Shown here one piece after another: positions 14,907 through 23,270 of a DNA stretch of 64,000 bases (within the stretch, counting starts at the first letter, position 1; every line of letters begins with the position of its first letter). Below the pieces are notes generated by a model, which saw nothing but the letters and a program-made list of their open reading frames with translations, did no database searches and had not been told where the DNA came from. A program made the translations under genes and the position numbers. The DNA is taken from assembly GCA_937876225.1 (NCBI GenBank), contig CALFIC010000062.1:1-64000 (forward strand), read 5' to 3'. Source of the DNA: an uncultured Chloroflexota bacterium. Its GTDB lineage: Bacteria > Chloroflexota > Chloroflexia > Chloroflexales > Roseiflexaceae.

Positions 14907-15956
14907 ATGCACTACGCCGTGTCACAAATGAATCGATTGCGCCATTGGCGTGGCACGGTGTATCTGTTCGCCTTCGTACTCTGTATCAGCTGTATGCTGG
15001 TAGCGATTGTGGTGGGAAGTGTGGCAATCCCCCTCGCCACCGTTACCACCGTGCTATGGCATTGGCTTCGTCACCTCCCCGTGACAAGCGTGCCAGACAA
15101 CATGGTCACGATTATCACTACGATTCGCTTACCGCGGGTGGTGATGGTCACTTGTGCCGGGGCGGCGCTGGGAGGGGCGGGAGCGGCGTACCAGGGGTTA
15201 TTTCGTAATCCTCTGGCTGACCCCTACGTCATCGGTGTGGCATCGGGTGCCGGACTCGGTGCCATCAGCGCCGTGGCGTTGGGTGGGACGTTGGCGTTTG
15301 CTTGGTACTTCATGCCATTAGGCGCATTTAGCGGTGCGCTGGTCGTGGTGGGATTGGTCTATCTGCTTGCGCGAGGCAATGACCAATACACCAACAACGA
15401 TTTGATTTTGGCAGGGGTGGCACTAGCCGCCCTTGCCAACGCCTTGACGACGTATATCATGCTCCATATCGGCCGCCAACTCTCGCAATTACTTGGGTTC
15501 TTGTTGGGCAGTGCCTCGATTGTGGGCTGGGATGCCGTGGCATTGATGGTAGTGAGTGTCGTGATTGGAATGACGATGCTCATGATTGCGGCGCGCGATT
15601 TAAATGTACTCTTGTTCCCCGAAGAACAAGCGCGCTTCTTGGGCATCAACGTGACGCGCATTCGGGCGTTAGTAGTGATTGGCGCCACGCTGATGACTGC
15701 GACAGCCGTCGCATTCCATGGACTGATTGGCTTTGTGGGGATTATTGTGCCCCATTCGGTGCGCTTATTTGTGGGTGGCGATCATCGCCGCTTGATTCCC
15801 TTATCGGCGTGCTACGGGGCGATATTTTTATTGCTGGCCGATATGGTTGCCCGTACGATCCAATCTCCCCAAGAAATTCCAGTGGGGATTATTACGGCCT
15901 GTTGCGGTGCACCGTTTTTTTTGTGGCAGTTGCGTACCACCAAAAAGGCAACTTAA
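14907..15956 (+). CDS. btuC: Cobalamin ABC transporter permease (FecCD family)
   Basis: 349 residues, about ten membrane helices. Family signatures: LPRVVMVTCAGAALGGAGAAYQG near 70-92, NPLADPYVIGVASGAGLGA near 96-114, and a late GFVGIIVPHSVRLFVGGDHR near 270-290, which is the coupling region with the ATPase. It starts three bases after the btuF stop and its TAA shares a base with the ATPase ATG. It forms the inner-membrane channel of the B12 importer. Confidence 0.92.
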   Translation: MHYAVSQMNRLRHWRGTVYLFAFVLCISCMLVAIVVGSVAIPLATVTTVLWHWLRHLPVTSVPDNMVTIITTIRLPRVVMVTCAGAALGGAGAAYQGLFRNPLADPYVIGVASGAGLGAISAVALGGTLAFAWYFMPLGAFSGALVVVGLVYLLARGNDQYTNNDLILAGVALAALANALTTYIMLHIGRQLSQLLGFLLGSASIVGWDAVALMVVSVVIGMTMLMIAARDLNVLLFPEEQARFLGINVTRIRALVVIGATLMTATAVAFHGLIGFVGIIVPHSVRLFVGGDHRRLIPLSACYGAIFLLLADMVARTIQSPQEIPVGIITACCGAPFFLWQLRTTKKAT

Positions 15957-16723
15957 TGATTGACATAAAAAATATTGTTTGTAAATATCAACAGCATACG
16001 GCACTTGCGGATGTGTCGCTTGTCGCGCAGGCCGGCGAAACCATCGTCTGTATCGGCCCCAACGGTGCGGGCAAAAGCACCTTGATTCGGGCGATTGCGG
16101 GGACAGTGCCATTGCGTCAGGGATCTATTACGCTTGATGGGAGTGATATCACTCAAATGACGCCAGCGATTCGGGCGCAACAGATCGCGGTCGTTCCACA
16201 GACGGTGGTCATGCCGGTGGGATTTAGCGTGCGTGAAGTCGTGGCGATGGCACGTTACGCCTTTCACCCATGGTATCAGCGCCATACCGGACACGATGAC
16301 CAAATTATCGATTATGCCATGACCCAAGCCGGAGTCGTACAATTTGCTGATTTCCCTGCCAATCAATTATCGGGGGGCGAGCAACAGCGGGTGGCCTTTG
16401 CGCGTGCCATCGCTCAGCAGCCCAAGGTCTTGTTGCTCGACGAAACCACAGCCCACCTCGATTTGCACCATCAGCACGCCATTATCAACTGCATCAAGGC
16501 CTTGGCGCAATGTGGCGTGCTGGTCATCGCCGCCATGCACGACATCAACTTGGCGGCGTCATTTGCCACCCGCATTTGCGTGCTCCAACAGGGGCATTTG
16601 TTGGCCGATGGGGCGCCAGCAACCGTCCTCACTCAATCATTCCTCGAACAGGTCTATCAGACCCCCCTCAAAGTGGTTTCGCAATCCGACCACCCCACCC
16701 CACTCTTTTTGATTCAGCATTGA
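15956..16723 (+). CDS. btuD: Cobalamin ABC transporter ATP-binding protein
   Basis: 255 residues from the ATG that overlaps the btuC stop (TAATG). The longer open frame back to 15809 lies inside btuC and is discarded. GPNGAGKSTLIRAI (about 34-47) is Walker A, LSGGEQQRVAFARAI the signature, VLLLDETTAHLD Walker B with catalytic Glu, and AMHDINLA the H-loop. FepC/BtuD-type ATPase powering uptake with BtuF and BtuC. The operon seems to end here; no clear terminator hairpin is seen in the 107 bases to the convergent amidohydrolase. Confidence 0.92.
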   Translation: MIDIKNIVCKYQQHTALADVSLVAQAGETIVCIGPNGAGKSTLIRAIAGTVPLRQGSITLDGSDITQMTPAIRAQQIAVVPQTVVMPVGFSVREVVAMARYAFHPWYQRHTGHDDQIIDYAMTQAGVVQFADFPANQLSGGEQQRVAFARAIAQQPKVLLLDETTAHLDLHHQHAIINCIKALAQCGVLVIAAMHDINLAASFATRICVLQQGHLLADGAPATVLTQSFLEQVYQTPLKVVSQSDHPTPLFLIQH

Positions 16724-16830
16724 TGTTGAAAAAAACGTGGTGCCCATCGTGAATAATTGCGCATTACGCTGTTTCGGCGGGCTGGTTTTCGTGTGATAAT
16801 ACGTTATTGACATAACATTAAATATAATTA

Positions 16831-18408
16831 TTAATCCCCAAACACTCTTTTTCCATTGATCCAGGTTTCAATTACCTGGTGTTGATCAAGGGACAGCGTA
16901 GGATTATCATCGATAACCACAAAATCGGCACACAAGCCACGGCGCAAGTCACCGTAGTGGTGCTCGGCCTGGAGCGAATATGCCGCACCGTAGGTGTAAG
17001 CGTCGATGGCGGTCTGCCACGAAATAGCTTCGGCGGCATTGATTACAGCGCCTCGCCACGTTTTGCGAGTAACCGCCGCGGCAATCCCTTTGAGCGGGTG
17101 GAAATCAGGGACGACCGGATTATCGCTGCCAAAGGCCAGCACTGCCCCGGCGTCGTGGAGAGTTTTCCAGGCATGGGCATACGACTTCAAATGATCGGGG
17201 ATGCGCACCACATCGCTTTCTTCAAACCACGTAAAAATGGGCTGTACGCCGGCCACAATCCCCAGCTGAGCGCATTGGGCGGCCAGCCCGGGTCGTAGGC
17301 TTTCGCAATGCTCAAGGCGGTGGCGATGGTTGTGGCGAGGGTATGCCGTAAGTACTGTCGCGAAACAGCGCAGCGCCTGCGCCACCGCCTCATCCCCAAT
17401 CACATGCACGGCGATTTGATATCCTTGACAATGCGCTCGGGTAAATGCAGCAGTCAGGTCGTTGTCGCTATAGAGTGGGTAGCCGCGATTGCCGGGCTCG
17501 TCACGGTAATCCGTACTCATCCAGGCACTCCCACCACCGAGTGTCCCGTCACTAAAAAATTTAATAATCCGGGCCTGTTGCCATTCATCATCGACGAGCA
17601 ACTCCTGACCAGTCAGCCAGGCATTGGCGACGGCGCCATAGCCCATGTAGGCCACACGGAGCGAGAGATTGCCGTTTTGTTTGGCTTGTTGCATGACATA
17701 CAAGTCATTGATGCCGTTGATATGACCCAAGGCGGCTTCGCCAATGGCAGTGATTCCCCGTTTGTGGTATTCGGGCATGGCGCGAGCGATGCCTAGTTGC
17801 CAATCGATAGGAGGTTTTTGTACGACGGCGCGCACGAGTGCAACCGCTGATTCTTCGAGCACGCCATTGGGTTCGCCGTCTGCATCACGCCCAATCCGCC
17901 CGCCCACCGGATCGGCTGTCTGCGCGGTAATCCCGGCGAGTGCCAGCGCTTGGCTATTGGCGAGGGCAATATGGTTACATGCGCGGTGGATGAGTACGGG
18001 ATGGTGGGGTGCCATGACATCGAGTTCACTGCGGTGGGGATGGCGTTGTTCGTGGTAGCGCCCTTGATCGTGGCCGGCGCCGATAATCCACTGCCCGGGA
18101 GCAAGGGATTGGGCGGCGGTTGCAAGGGTGTGGGCGAGTTGATCAAAGCTGGTTATGTGCCACAGTGCGATCCGTTCGGCACGTTCACGGACATAACTGA
18201 GCAGATGTTGGTGGTTATCGACAAATCCGGGGAGCAAGAGATGTGCCTGATCGACGTGGTGGATGTGCGTCTGGCGAGATGCGAGTGGCACAATATCTGA
18301 CATAGCTCCAATTGCTACAATTTTGCCATCACGAATGGCAATCCCCCCACGGGCGATATGTCCGGTGTGGCGGCTGTAGAGTCGTGCGGTAATAAGTGTA
18401 TCAATCAT
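16831..18408 (-). CDS. Amidohydrolase family protein (YtcJ-like)
   Basis: 525 residues, ATG 18408 with AAGGAAC upstream. Composite amidohydrolase fold: N-terminal beta-sandwich, then LLPGFVDNHQHLLSY near 57-71 with the metal-binding HxH, YQIAVHVIGDEAVAQAL near 331, HRLEHCESL near 366 and a late FGSDNPVVPDFHP (Asp, near 430) followed by the closing sandwich (GLCADFVVIDDNP). This is the amidohydrolase_3/YtcJ group, whose substrates are mostly unknown N-acyl or exoenzyme amides. It is divergent from the SdpI-like gene across a short operator-like palindrome. Confidence 0.85.
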   Translation of the reverse strand: MIDTLITARLYSRHTGHIARGGIAIRDGKIVAIGAMSDIVPLASRQTHIHHVDQAHLLLPGFVDNHQHLLSYVRERAERIALWHITSFDQLAHTLATAAQSLAPGQWIIGAGHDQGRYHEQRHPHRSELDVMAPHHPVLIHRACNHIALANSQALALAGITAQTADPVGGRIGRDADGEPNGVLEESAVALVRAVVQKPPIDWQLGIARAMPEYHKRGITAIGEAALGHINGINDLYVMQQAKQNGNLSLRVAYMGYGAVANAWLTGQELLVDDEWQQARIIKFFSDGTLGGGSAWMSTDYRDEPGNRGYPLYSDNDLTAAFTRAHCQGYQIAVHVIGDEAVAQALRCFATVLTAYPRHNHRHRLEHCESLRPGLAAQCAQLGIVAGVQPIFTWFEESDVVRIPDHLKSYAHAWKTLHDAGAVLAFGSDNPVVPDFHPLKGIAAAVTRKTWRGAVINAAEAISWQTAIDAYTYGAAYSLQAEHHYGDLRRGLCADFVVIDDNPTLSLDQHQVIETWINGKRVFGD

Positions 18409-18425
18409 TGGCAGTTCCTTTTGGA

Positions 18426-18449
18426 ATGCGGTATACTATGCAACCGCAT
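18426..18449. promoter_or_regulatory. Operator-like inverted repeat in a divergent promoter region
   Basis: ATGCGGT and ACCGCAT, perfect seven-base arms separated by 10 bases, placed between the amidohydrolase and the SdpI-like gene. A TATACT box (18432-18437 region) lies between the arms, so a dimeric regulator bound here would block promoter use. The regulator is unknown. Confidence 0.45.
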
Positions 18450-18503
18450 AATTCATTTTTTCGTCATGGTAACGATGTCACGAGAATACACAGGAGGAAA
18501 TCT

Positions 18504-19148
18504 ATGTCACGCATCCGCACGATTTCACTGGCACTTATTGGTTTAACGATTCTCATCAGTGCCTGGTTTTATCCGCAACTTCCTGCACGGGTGCCAAGTC
18601 ACTGGGATATCAATGGCATAGTCGATGGTTGGCAGACACCACTCGAAAGTGCGTTGTTTGTCCCGATTGTCTGTGTGGTGTTGATGACCATATTGTGGCT
18701 GGCAGGGCGCCTCGACCGCCGTCCTAGTATTGTGGCTGCTATCGATTGGGTCGTAGTCATTATGCTGGCGTTTTTTGTGGTGCTCCAAGTGACTATCATG
18801 TTGATTGGTACAGGGAATCACATTCCGATGGAGCGAATCATCATGATTGGCATGGCCGGCTTATTTGCAGGAATTGGACGAGCCATGCGTGACGTAGAGC
18901 CGAACGGATTTGTCGGCATCCGCACCTTTTGGACGACGACAAATCCACAAGTATGGAGTGAAACGCACCAATTAGCGTATCGCACAATGGTAATCAGCGC
19001 ACTGATTACCATTGTGGTGGCGTGTTTGCCAATTCCAGCCGCATGGTTGTTTATTGGTGGGCTGAGTAGCATCCTCGTTGGTATTTTTTGGCCGATGATT
19101 TACGCCTATCGGCGCTATCACCAACTTATGGACGGAACGTCGCGGTAA
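18504..19148 (+). CDS. SdpI/DUF1648-family integral membrane protein
   Basis: 214 residues from ATG 18504, preceded by AGGAGGAAA; the frame to 18396 is rejected. DUF1648 at the N-terminus (VPSHWDINGIVDGW near 30-43), then several membrane helices and the SdpI signature PNGFVGIRTFWTTTNPQVW near 134-152. In Bacillus SdpI gives immunity to the SdpC toxin and controls SdpR; here no sdpC or ArsR-type regulator is adjacent, so role is open. The last 23 bases overlap the convergent acetamidase gene. Confidence 0.85.
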   Translation: MSRIRTISLALIGLTILISAWFYPQLPARVPSHWDINGIVDGWQTPLESALFVPIVCVVLMTILWLAGRLDRRPSIVAAIDWVVVIMLAFFVVLQVTIMLIGTGNHIPMERIIMIGMAGLFAGIGRAMRDVEPNGFVGIRTFWTTTNPQVWSETHQLAYRTMVISALITIVVACLPIPAAWLFIGGLSSILVGIFWPMIYAYRRYHQLMDGTSR

Positions 19149-20064
19149 TACCGTTCGTTTTGAGAACTGATTTCGCGATTTTGCATGCTACTGTATAGGC
19201 TGGGTCAAACACATTCCCGATATTATATTCGACTGCTTGACTCATCAAGACTGCTGCCGTCGTGGCATCTGCACCGCATTCGATGAGCATGCGGTGCATT
19301 TCGCTGGTGGCATGTTGCAACGCTTGGTCGAGTGGGCGAGCATTGCCGATGGTATACAGATGGGTAGCGTCCTCGGCACGTGGCCAATTTATCGAATGCA
19401 TCTGGGCGCGTGCAAGTGTTACTGTAACTGCCATGGCAGATTCGACGCCTGTGCCACCGATTTCCCCACAACCTTGCGCCAAATGTCCGTCACCTATGAA
19501 AAACAATGCGCCGCTGACGGCGACTGGGAAGTAAATTGTGCAGCCGGTGGTCAAAAATCGATAGTCCATATTGCCACCATATGGTCCTGACGTGGCCGTT
19601 GAAATTGCTTCCCCACGACTCGGAGCCACTCCAAAACAACCGACCATCGGAGCATAAGTGATGGTGAGCGATTTGCCGTGTGTCCCACGGCTACGAAGTG
19701 TGTTCGTAGCCGCATCATAATCCCAGTATTCTTTGGGGAGAGGTGTGCCGGGGGCAATGGGGAGCTGGTGGACATATTCGGGGTCGACTACATTCCCTGC
19801 TAACGTCGGATAACTCCAGCCGTGGTTCCGCAATGGGGTGAGGGCATCGAAAGTGACAGCCAAAACATCACCAGCAGCCACACCAGCTACGGCAATGGGA
19901 CCACTCATGGGATTGCCACGAGGGGTAATTTCGACGTCATTACCGTCGATACCATGGGCATCGACGCATGCAATCGTGACACTATCACCACTGGCCACAG
20001 TGAGTGCAACGGGGTGGGTACCAATAGTACGGAAATAGTGGTTTGGGGTAAAATTGTGATGCAT
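19126..20064 (-). CDS. Acetamidase/formamidase family protein
   Basis: 312 residues from ATG 20064 (AAAGGAAC upstream). FmdA_AmdA fold: early DSVTIACVDAHGID near 30, central GKSLTITYAPMVGCFGVAPSRGEAISTATSGPYGGNMD region near 125-165 with the conserved GxxP and GGNMD metal/active-site segment, and FIGDGHLAQGCGEIGGTGVE near 190-208. Hydrolyses short-chain amides to ammonia and acid. It is transcribed away from the Mg2+-leader promoter and converges on the SdpI-like gene. Its 16 bases around the start are identical to those of the amidohydrolase start at 18408. Confidence 0.9.
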   Translation of the reverse strand: MHHNFTPNHYFRTIGTHPVALTVASGDSVTIACVDAHGIDGNDVEITPRGNPMSGPIAVAGVAAGDVLAVTFDALTPLRNHGWSYPTLAGNVVDPEYVHQLPIAPGTPLPKEYWDYDAATNTLRSRGTHGKSLTITYAPMVGCFGVAPSRGEAISTATSGPYGGNMDYRFLTTGCTIYFPVAVSGALFFIGDGHLAQGCGEIGGTGVESAMAVTVTLARAQMHSINWPRAEDATHLYTIGNARPLDQALQHATSEMHRMLIECGADATTAAVLMSQAVEYNIGNVFDPAYTVACKIAKSVLKTNGITATFRP

Positions 20065-20094
20065 TGGCAGTTCCTTTAAAATACGTAGCTTACA

Positions 20095-20123
20095 TTGACA
20101 CATTGTACTCTGGGTTTTATACT
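20095..20123 (+). promoter_or_regulatory. Promoter of the acidic leader and PRC/CBS-Nramp operon
   Basis: Consensus TTGACA (20095-20100), 17-base spacer, TATACT (20118-20123). Predicted transcription start at about 20130-20131, which is the leader peptide ATG itself. Confidence 0.85.
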
Positions 20124-20130
20124 TATATAC

Positions 20131-20172
20131 ATGGACGATGATTATCACTCAGCTCATTTGAATACCTGTTAG
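20131..20172 (+). CDS. Putative acidic leader peptide MDDDYHSAHLNTC
   Basis: 13 codons, ATG 20131 to TAG 20172. The ATG begins seven bases after the -10 box, so it would be at the 5' end of the mRNA, with no Shine-Dalgarno. Three consecutive Asp codons follow the Met. In E. coli and Salmonella, acidic or proline-rich N-termini in the MgtL leader destabilise ribosomes at low Mg2+ and switch on mgtA (established for MgtL). The terminator 28 bases downstream and a probable Mg2+ transporter operon make a similar sensing role plausible here. This is inference; translation is not demonstrated. Confidence 0.5.
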   Translation: MDDDYHSAHLNTC

Positions 20173-20186
20173 CGCACGCACGCCAA

Positions 20187-20228
20187 TGCACGGGGACAAC
20201 CCGCATGCAGACGCATGCGGGTGTTTTT
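20187..20228 (+). terminator. Terminator with competing antiterminator hairpin
   Basis: Terminator: CCCGCATGC (20200-20208), loop AGAC, GCATGCGGG (20213-20221), then TGTTTTTA. Antiterminator: TGCACGGG (20187-20194) can pair with CCCG (20200-20203) and TGCA (20206-20209) with a two-base bulge, using up the left terminator arm. The two folds exclude each other. It lies in the 5' leader, not after a plus-strand gene, so it must regulate the downstream operon. Confidence 0.82.
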
Positions 20229-20249
20229 ATTGCATACCAGAGGTGTGGC

Positions 20250-21506
20250 ATGCTGTTTATTTCACAACTAATGCATCTGCCCGTCAAAGCACGTGACGGG
20301 GGTGACGTCGGCAAAATCGTCGACATCATGGTACGAATTGATGACCGTAGCTATCCGCCAATTGGGGGGATAATTGTTGCGGATCGCCGGCGTACCTTTT
20401 TTATTCCCGCATCACATCTCGCAGAAGTTACCTTGCATACGATTCAACTCAATACCACCCAAATTAATCTCGAACGTTTCATACGCCGCGACGGCGAAGT
20501 GTTGCTCAACAAAGACGTGCTCGATCACCAAATCATCGACATCAACGGGCGCCGGATTGTGCGGGTCAACGACATCCAAATGGCGCTTATTGACCACGAT
20601 TATTGTGTGGTGGGTGTGGATGTCAGTCCGCAAGCGTTGCTCCGCCGCCTAGCACCCCGCTCGGCCTCACCGCATATCATTGGTCGTCAAGTGATTAGTT
20701 GGGCCGATGCCCAGTATTTGGCGAGTGCAGCGCCCGTCCAACTCAAAGTTTCCTATAATCGCTTGTCGGAACTCAGTGCCGTCGATTTGGCGCGTATCGT
20801 CGATGCCTTGTCATATCGGGAAAGTGCCGAGATCGTGGCGGCCCTCGACGACGAAACTGCCGCCGAAACCCTCGAAGAAGTCTCCGACGAGCGCTTGGTC
20901 GATTTGCTCGAAGGCATGGATCAAGAGCGTGCTGCCGATATTTTGGAAGAAATGACTCCCAATGCAGCAGCCGATTTGCTCGAAGACCTCGATGCCGAAG
21001 TCGCTAAGCAAATCTTGGCCCGCATGGAGCCCGAAGAAGCCGAAGATGTCAAAGAATTGTTGGCCTATGCCGAAGACTCGGTAGGGCGTAGCATGATGAC
21101 CGACCTTGTGCTGGCCTTCCCCGATGATACCGTGGCCGAAGTAATCGCCGGTTTGCGCGCCCGCCACGAATTACCTGACCCCTTGACCGAAATCTATGTG
21201 GTCGAACATTCCGACCACGATTCACTCCAGCACATCGGGTCGCCGCTCGTTGGGATTGTGCGCTTACCCAAATTGTTAGTCAGTGGCGGTGGTACGCATA
21301 TGCATGAAATCCTCGAAGAGGTACCCTCTATTCATGCGAGCGACCCGTCAGAAATCGCTGCCCGGGTGCTTGGTGAATATAACTTGACCGCTGTGCCCGT
21401 CATCGACGACGATGGTGCGCTCGTTGGTGCGGTTAGTGTTGATGATGCCTTGGCTGAATTGTTGCCCGATATTTGGCACCGCCGTGGTTCACGAAATTTT
21501 GGATAG
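20250..21506 (+). CDS. PRC-barrel, MgtE N-terminal and CBS domain protein
   Basis: 418 residues from ATG 20250 (AGAGGTG five bases upstream). Order: PRC-barrel-like beta domain (about 1-80) and a second one (about 80-170), an MgtE intracellular N domain of repeated helices (about 175-270; AAETLEEVSDERLVDLLEGM and similar acidic repeats), then a CBS pair (about 270-415; PVIDDDGALVGAVSVDDA). It lacks the MgtE membrane domain. In MgtE the N and CBS domains sense cytosolic Mg2+ and gate the channel. Here it precedes an Nramp-related transporter by 36 bases, so it is probably the Mg2+-sensing gate or regulator of that transporter. Confidence 0.85.
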   Translation: MLFISQLMHLPVKARDGGDVGKIVDIMVRIDDRSYPPIGGIIVADRRRTFFIPASHLAEVTLHTIQLNTTQINLERFIRRDGEVLLNKDVLDHQIIDINGRRIVRVNDIQMALIDHDYCVVGVDVSPQALLRRLAPRSASPHIIGRQVISWADAQYLASAAPVQLKVSYNRLSELSAVDLARIVDALSYRESAEIVAALDDETAAETLEEVSDERLVDLLEGMDQERAADILEEMTPNAAADLLEDLDAEVAKQILARMEPEEAEDVKELLAYAEDSVGRSMMTDLVLAFPDDTVAEVIAGLRARHELPDPLTEIYVVEHSDHDSLQHIGSPLVGIVRLPKLLVSGGGTHMHEILEEVPSIHASDPSEIAARVLGEYNLTAVPVIDDDGALVGAVSVDDALAELLPDIWHRRGSRNFG

Positions 21507-21542
21507 ACGCTGGGATCGGTTTTTGTAACACGAGGTGCCTAT

Positions 21543-22826
21543 ATGTCAATGCCCGCCGCTCTCCCGCTCCATCGCCGCATATTGCGGTATTTACGCCGCT
21601 CGTGGTGGCCTTATATTTTGGCGATTGGCCCGGGAATGTTGGCAGCAAGTGCCGGCAATGATGCCGGTGGCATCGCTACCTATGCATCAGCTGGGGCCGC
21701 CTACGGCTTTTCGTTGTTGTGGGTAATGGTGTTAATTACCGTGGCCGTGGCGGTAGTGCAAGAAATGTCGGCCCGCCTCGGTACCGTCACCGGCAAAGGC
21801 TTTGCTGATCTGGTACGCGAAAATTTCCCCATCCGCATGACCGCCTTTATCATGTTGACCCTGCTTTTGGCCAACACTGGCATTATTGTGTCGGAATTTG
21901 TCGGTATCGCTGCCGCCGCCGAATTATTTGGCGTGAGTCGCTATGTGGCGGTGCCACTAGCGGCGTTTGTGATGTGGTTTGTGATTACCCGTGGCAGCTA
22001 TGACCGTGTTGAGCAGTTTTTGTTGGTGCTGAGTGCCGTTTTTTTGGCGTATGTGGCGTCAGCAATTATGGTGAAACCCGATCCGCAGGATATTTTGACG
22101 GGCTTGCACCCAGTATTGCAAGGCGACAGCGCCTATATCAAAATTATTGTGGCGTTGGTCGGTACTACTATTTCGCCCTATATGCAACTCTATGTGCAGT
22201 CATCGGTGGTCGAAAAAGGGGTCAGCATCGGTGAATTCCGCTATACCCGGGTCGACGTATTTGTCGGTACGTTGCTAGCAGGGATTGTGGCCACCTGTAT
22301 CATTATCGCCACTGCAGCCACCTTGCATCCGCAAGGGATTGTCATTGAGACCGCCGCTGATGCCGCCATGGCCCTCGCACCGATTGCCGGCAAATACGCC
22401 ACCGAGTTGTTTGGCGTGGGATTACTGGGAGCCTCACTGCTCGCCGCCGGCATTTTGCCATTGTCTACCACCTATATGCTCAGTGAATCACTGGGATTCG
22501 AGCGAGGCGTATCGCGCAGCTGGCAAGAAGCTCCAGTATTTATGGGTGTATTTACCGTGTTGATTGCGTTTGGTGCCGTGATTGCCTTGATTCCGGGCTT
22601 ACCACTGATTAGTGTGCTTGTGGGTGTCTATGTCATCAATGGCTTGTTACTTCCGATTGAGTTACTTGCGATTGTGTCATTGATAAACAACAAAGAAATT
22701 ATGGGTAACTATGTCAATGGTCGCTTCCACAACCTGCTGGTGTGGGCGATTGTGGTGGCAGTCAGTGTGTTATCACTGGTCTATATTGGCTGGCAATTGT
22801 TTGAGTGGGTGATACCGGTAAAGTAA
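21543..22826 (+). CDS. Nramp (SLC11)-family divalent metal transporter, probably Mg2+-selective
   Basis: 427 residues, about eleven membrane helices; ATG preceded by GAGGTG. The canonical first-helix DPGN motif is replaced by DAGG (D40-G43 in SAGNDAGGIAT), and the helix-6 MPH motif by SPY (GTTISPYMQL near 205-215). Loss of the helix-6 Met, which favours transition metals, and of the DPGN Asn is what is described for NRMT-type Nramp-related Mg2+ transporters. So Mg2+ (or another hard cation) is inferred rather than Mn2+/Fe2+. It follows the PRC/MgtE-N/CBS gene and ends at a strong terminator. Confidence 0.8.
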   Translation: MSMPAALPLHRRILRYLRRSWWPYILAIGPGMLAASAGNDAGGIATYASAGAAYGFSLLWVMVLITVAVAVVQEMSARLGTVTGKGFADLVRENFPIRMTAFIMLTLLLANTGIIVSEFVGIAAAAELFGVSRYVAVPLAAFVMWFVITRGSYDRVEQFLLVLSAVFLAYVASAIMVKPDPQDILTGLHPVLQGDSAYIKIIVALVGTTISPYMQLYVQSSVVEKGVSIGEFRYTRVDVFVGTLLAGIVATCIIIATAATLHPQGIVIETAADAAMALAPIAGKYATELFGVGLLGASLLAAGILPLSTTYMLSESLGFERGVSRSWQEAPVFMGVFTVLIAFGAVIALIPGLPLISVLVGVYVINGLLLPIELLAIVSLINNKEIMGNYVNGRFHNLLVWAIVVAVSVLSLVYIGWQLFEWVIPVK

Positions 22827-22834
22827 TTTTTCTA

Positions 22835-22879
22835 CAAAAAAGGCTCCCGTGCGCCATTAGACGCACGGGAGCCTTTTTT
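22835..22879. terminator. Strong bidirectional terminator
   Basis: GGCTCCCGTGCG and CGCACGGGAGCC (12 perfect pairs, 8-base loop) with T-runs on both strands. It ends the Nramp operon on plus and the ferredoxin unit on minus. Confidence 0.93.
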
Positions 22880-22892
22880 GTAAACCGTACGA

Positions 22893-23270
22893 TTATTTAA
22901 GAAACACCGCTTTATCCACAAACAACGCTTCAGGTTCGACGACGTCGGCACAACGGGGACCGGTGTCGCTCCAGTCGGGCATCGTTTGCAGGGTCACTTG
23001 GGGGGTGATGGTCATATCGTGGTCGACGACGATTTGGCAGGCCAAGCGGTATTGTCCAAGAAATTCGCGATCTTTGAGTTTGGTGTGTTCTGGTTCAGTC
23101 ATCGTGGTCGGTTCTCCGGCGTGGAATTCCACCCGACACGATGTGCATTTGGATTGGCCGCCACAGCGATGCCCAATCGAGACACCGGCATCTTCGATCG
23201 CATTTACCAGCCGGGTACCGGCAGCGACGGTGACTTGTTGGTTGGTTGGCAAAATGGTAATAGTCGGCAT
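22893..23270 (-). CDS. Plant-type 2Fe-2S ferredoxin
   Basis: 125 residues. The 2Fe-2S loop is GHRCGGQSKCTSCRVEF near 33-49 (CX5CX2C) with the fourth cysteine in YRLACQIVV near 78. Electron carrier for an unknown redox partner. Its ATG directly abuts the stop of the upstream MFS gene without a gap, so they form a coupled pair. The C-terminal 40 residues (about 85-125) extend beyond the usual ferredoxin fold and contain one more Cys. No oxidoreductase gene is adjacent. Confidence 0.88.
   Translation of the reverse strand: MPTITILPTNQQVTVAAGTRLVNAIEDAGVSIGHRCGGQSKCTSCRVEFHAGEPTTMTEPEHTKLKDREFLGQYRLACQIVVDHDMTITPQVTLQTMPDWSDTGPRCADVVEPEALFVDKAVFLK

Noticed and set aside
15809..15955. Extended start for the btuD ATPase
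   Set aside because: It lies wholly within btuC in another frame; the ATG at 15956 overlaps the btuC stop and gives the normal ABC N-terminus.
16724..16830. Terminator between btuD and the amidohydrolase
   Set aside because: The 107-base gap has A/T-rich stretches but no stable hairpin with a T-run that I can find.
20131..20249. Known yybP-ykoY, M-box or NiCo riboswitch in the Nramp leader
   Set aside because: I looked for their conserved segments and did not recognise them, and the leader is short (about 115 bases). A covariance-model search would be decisive.
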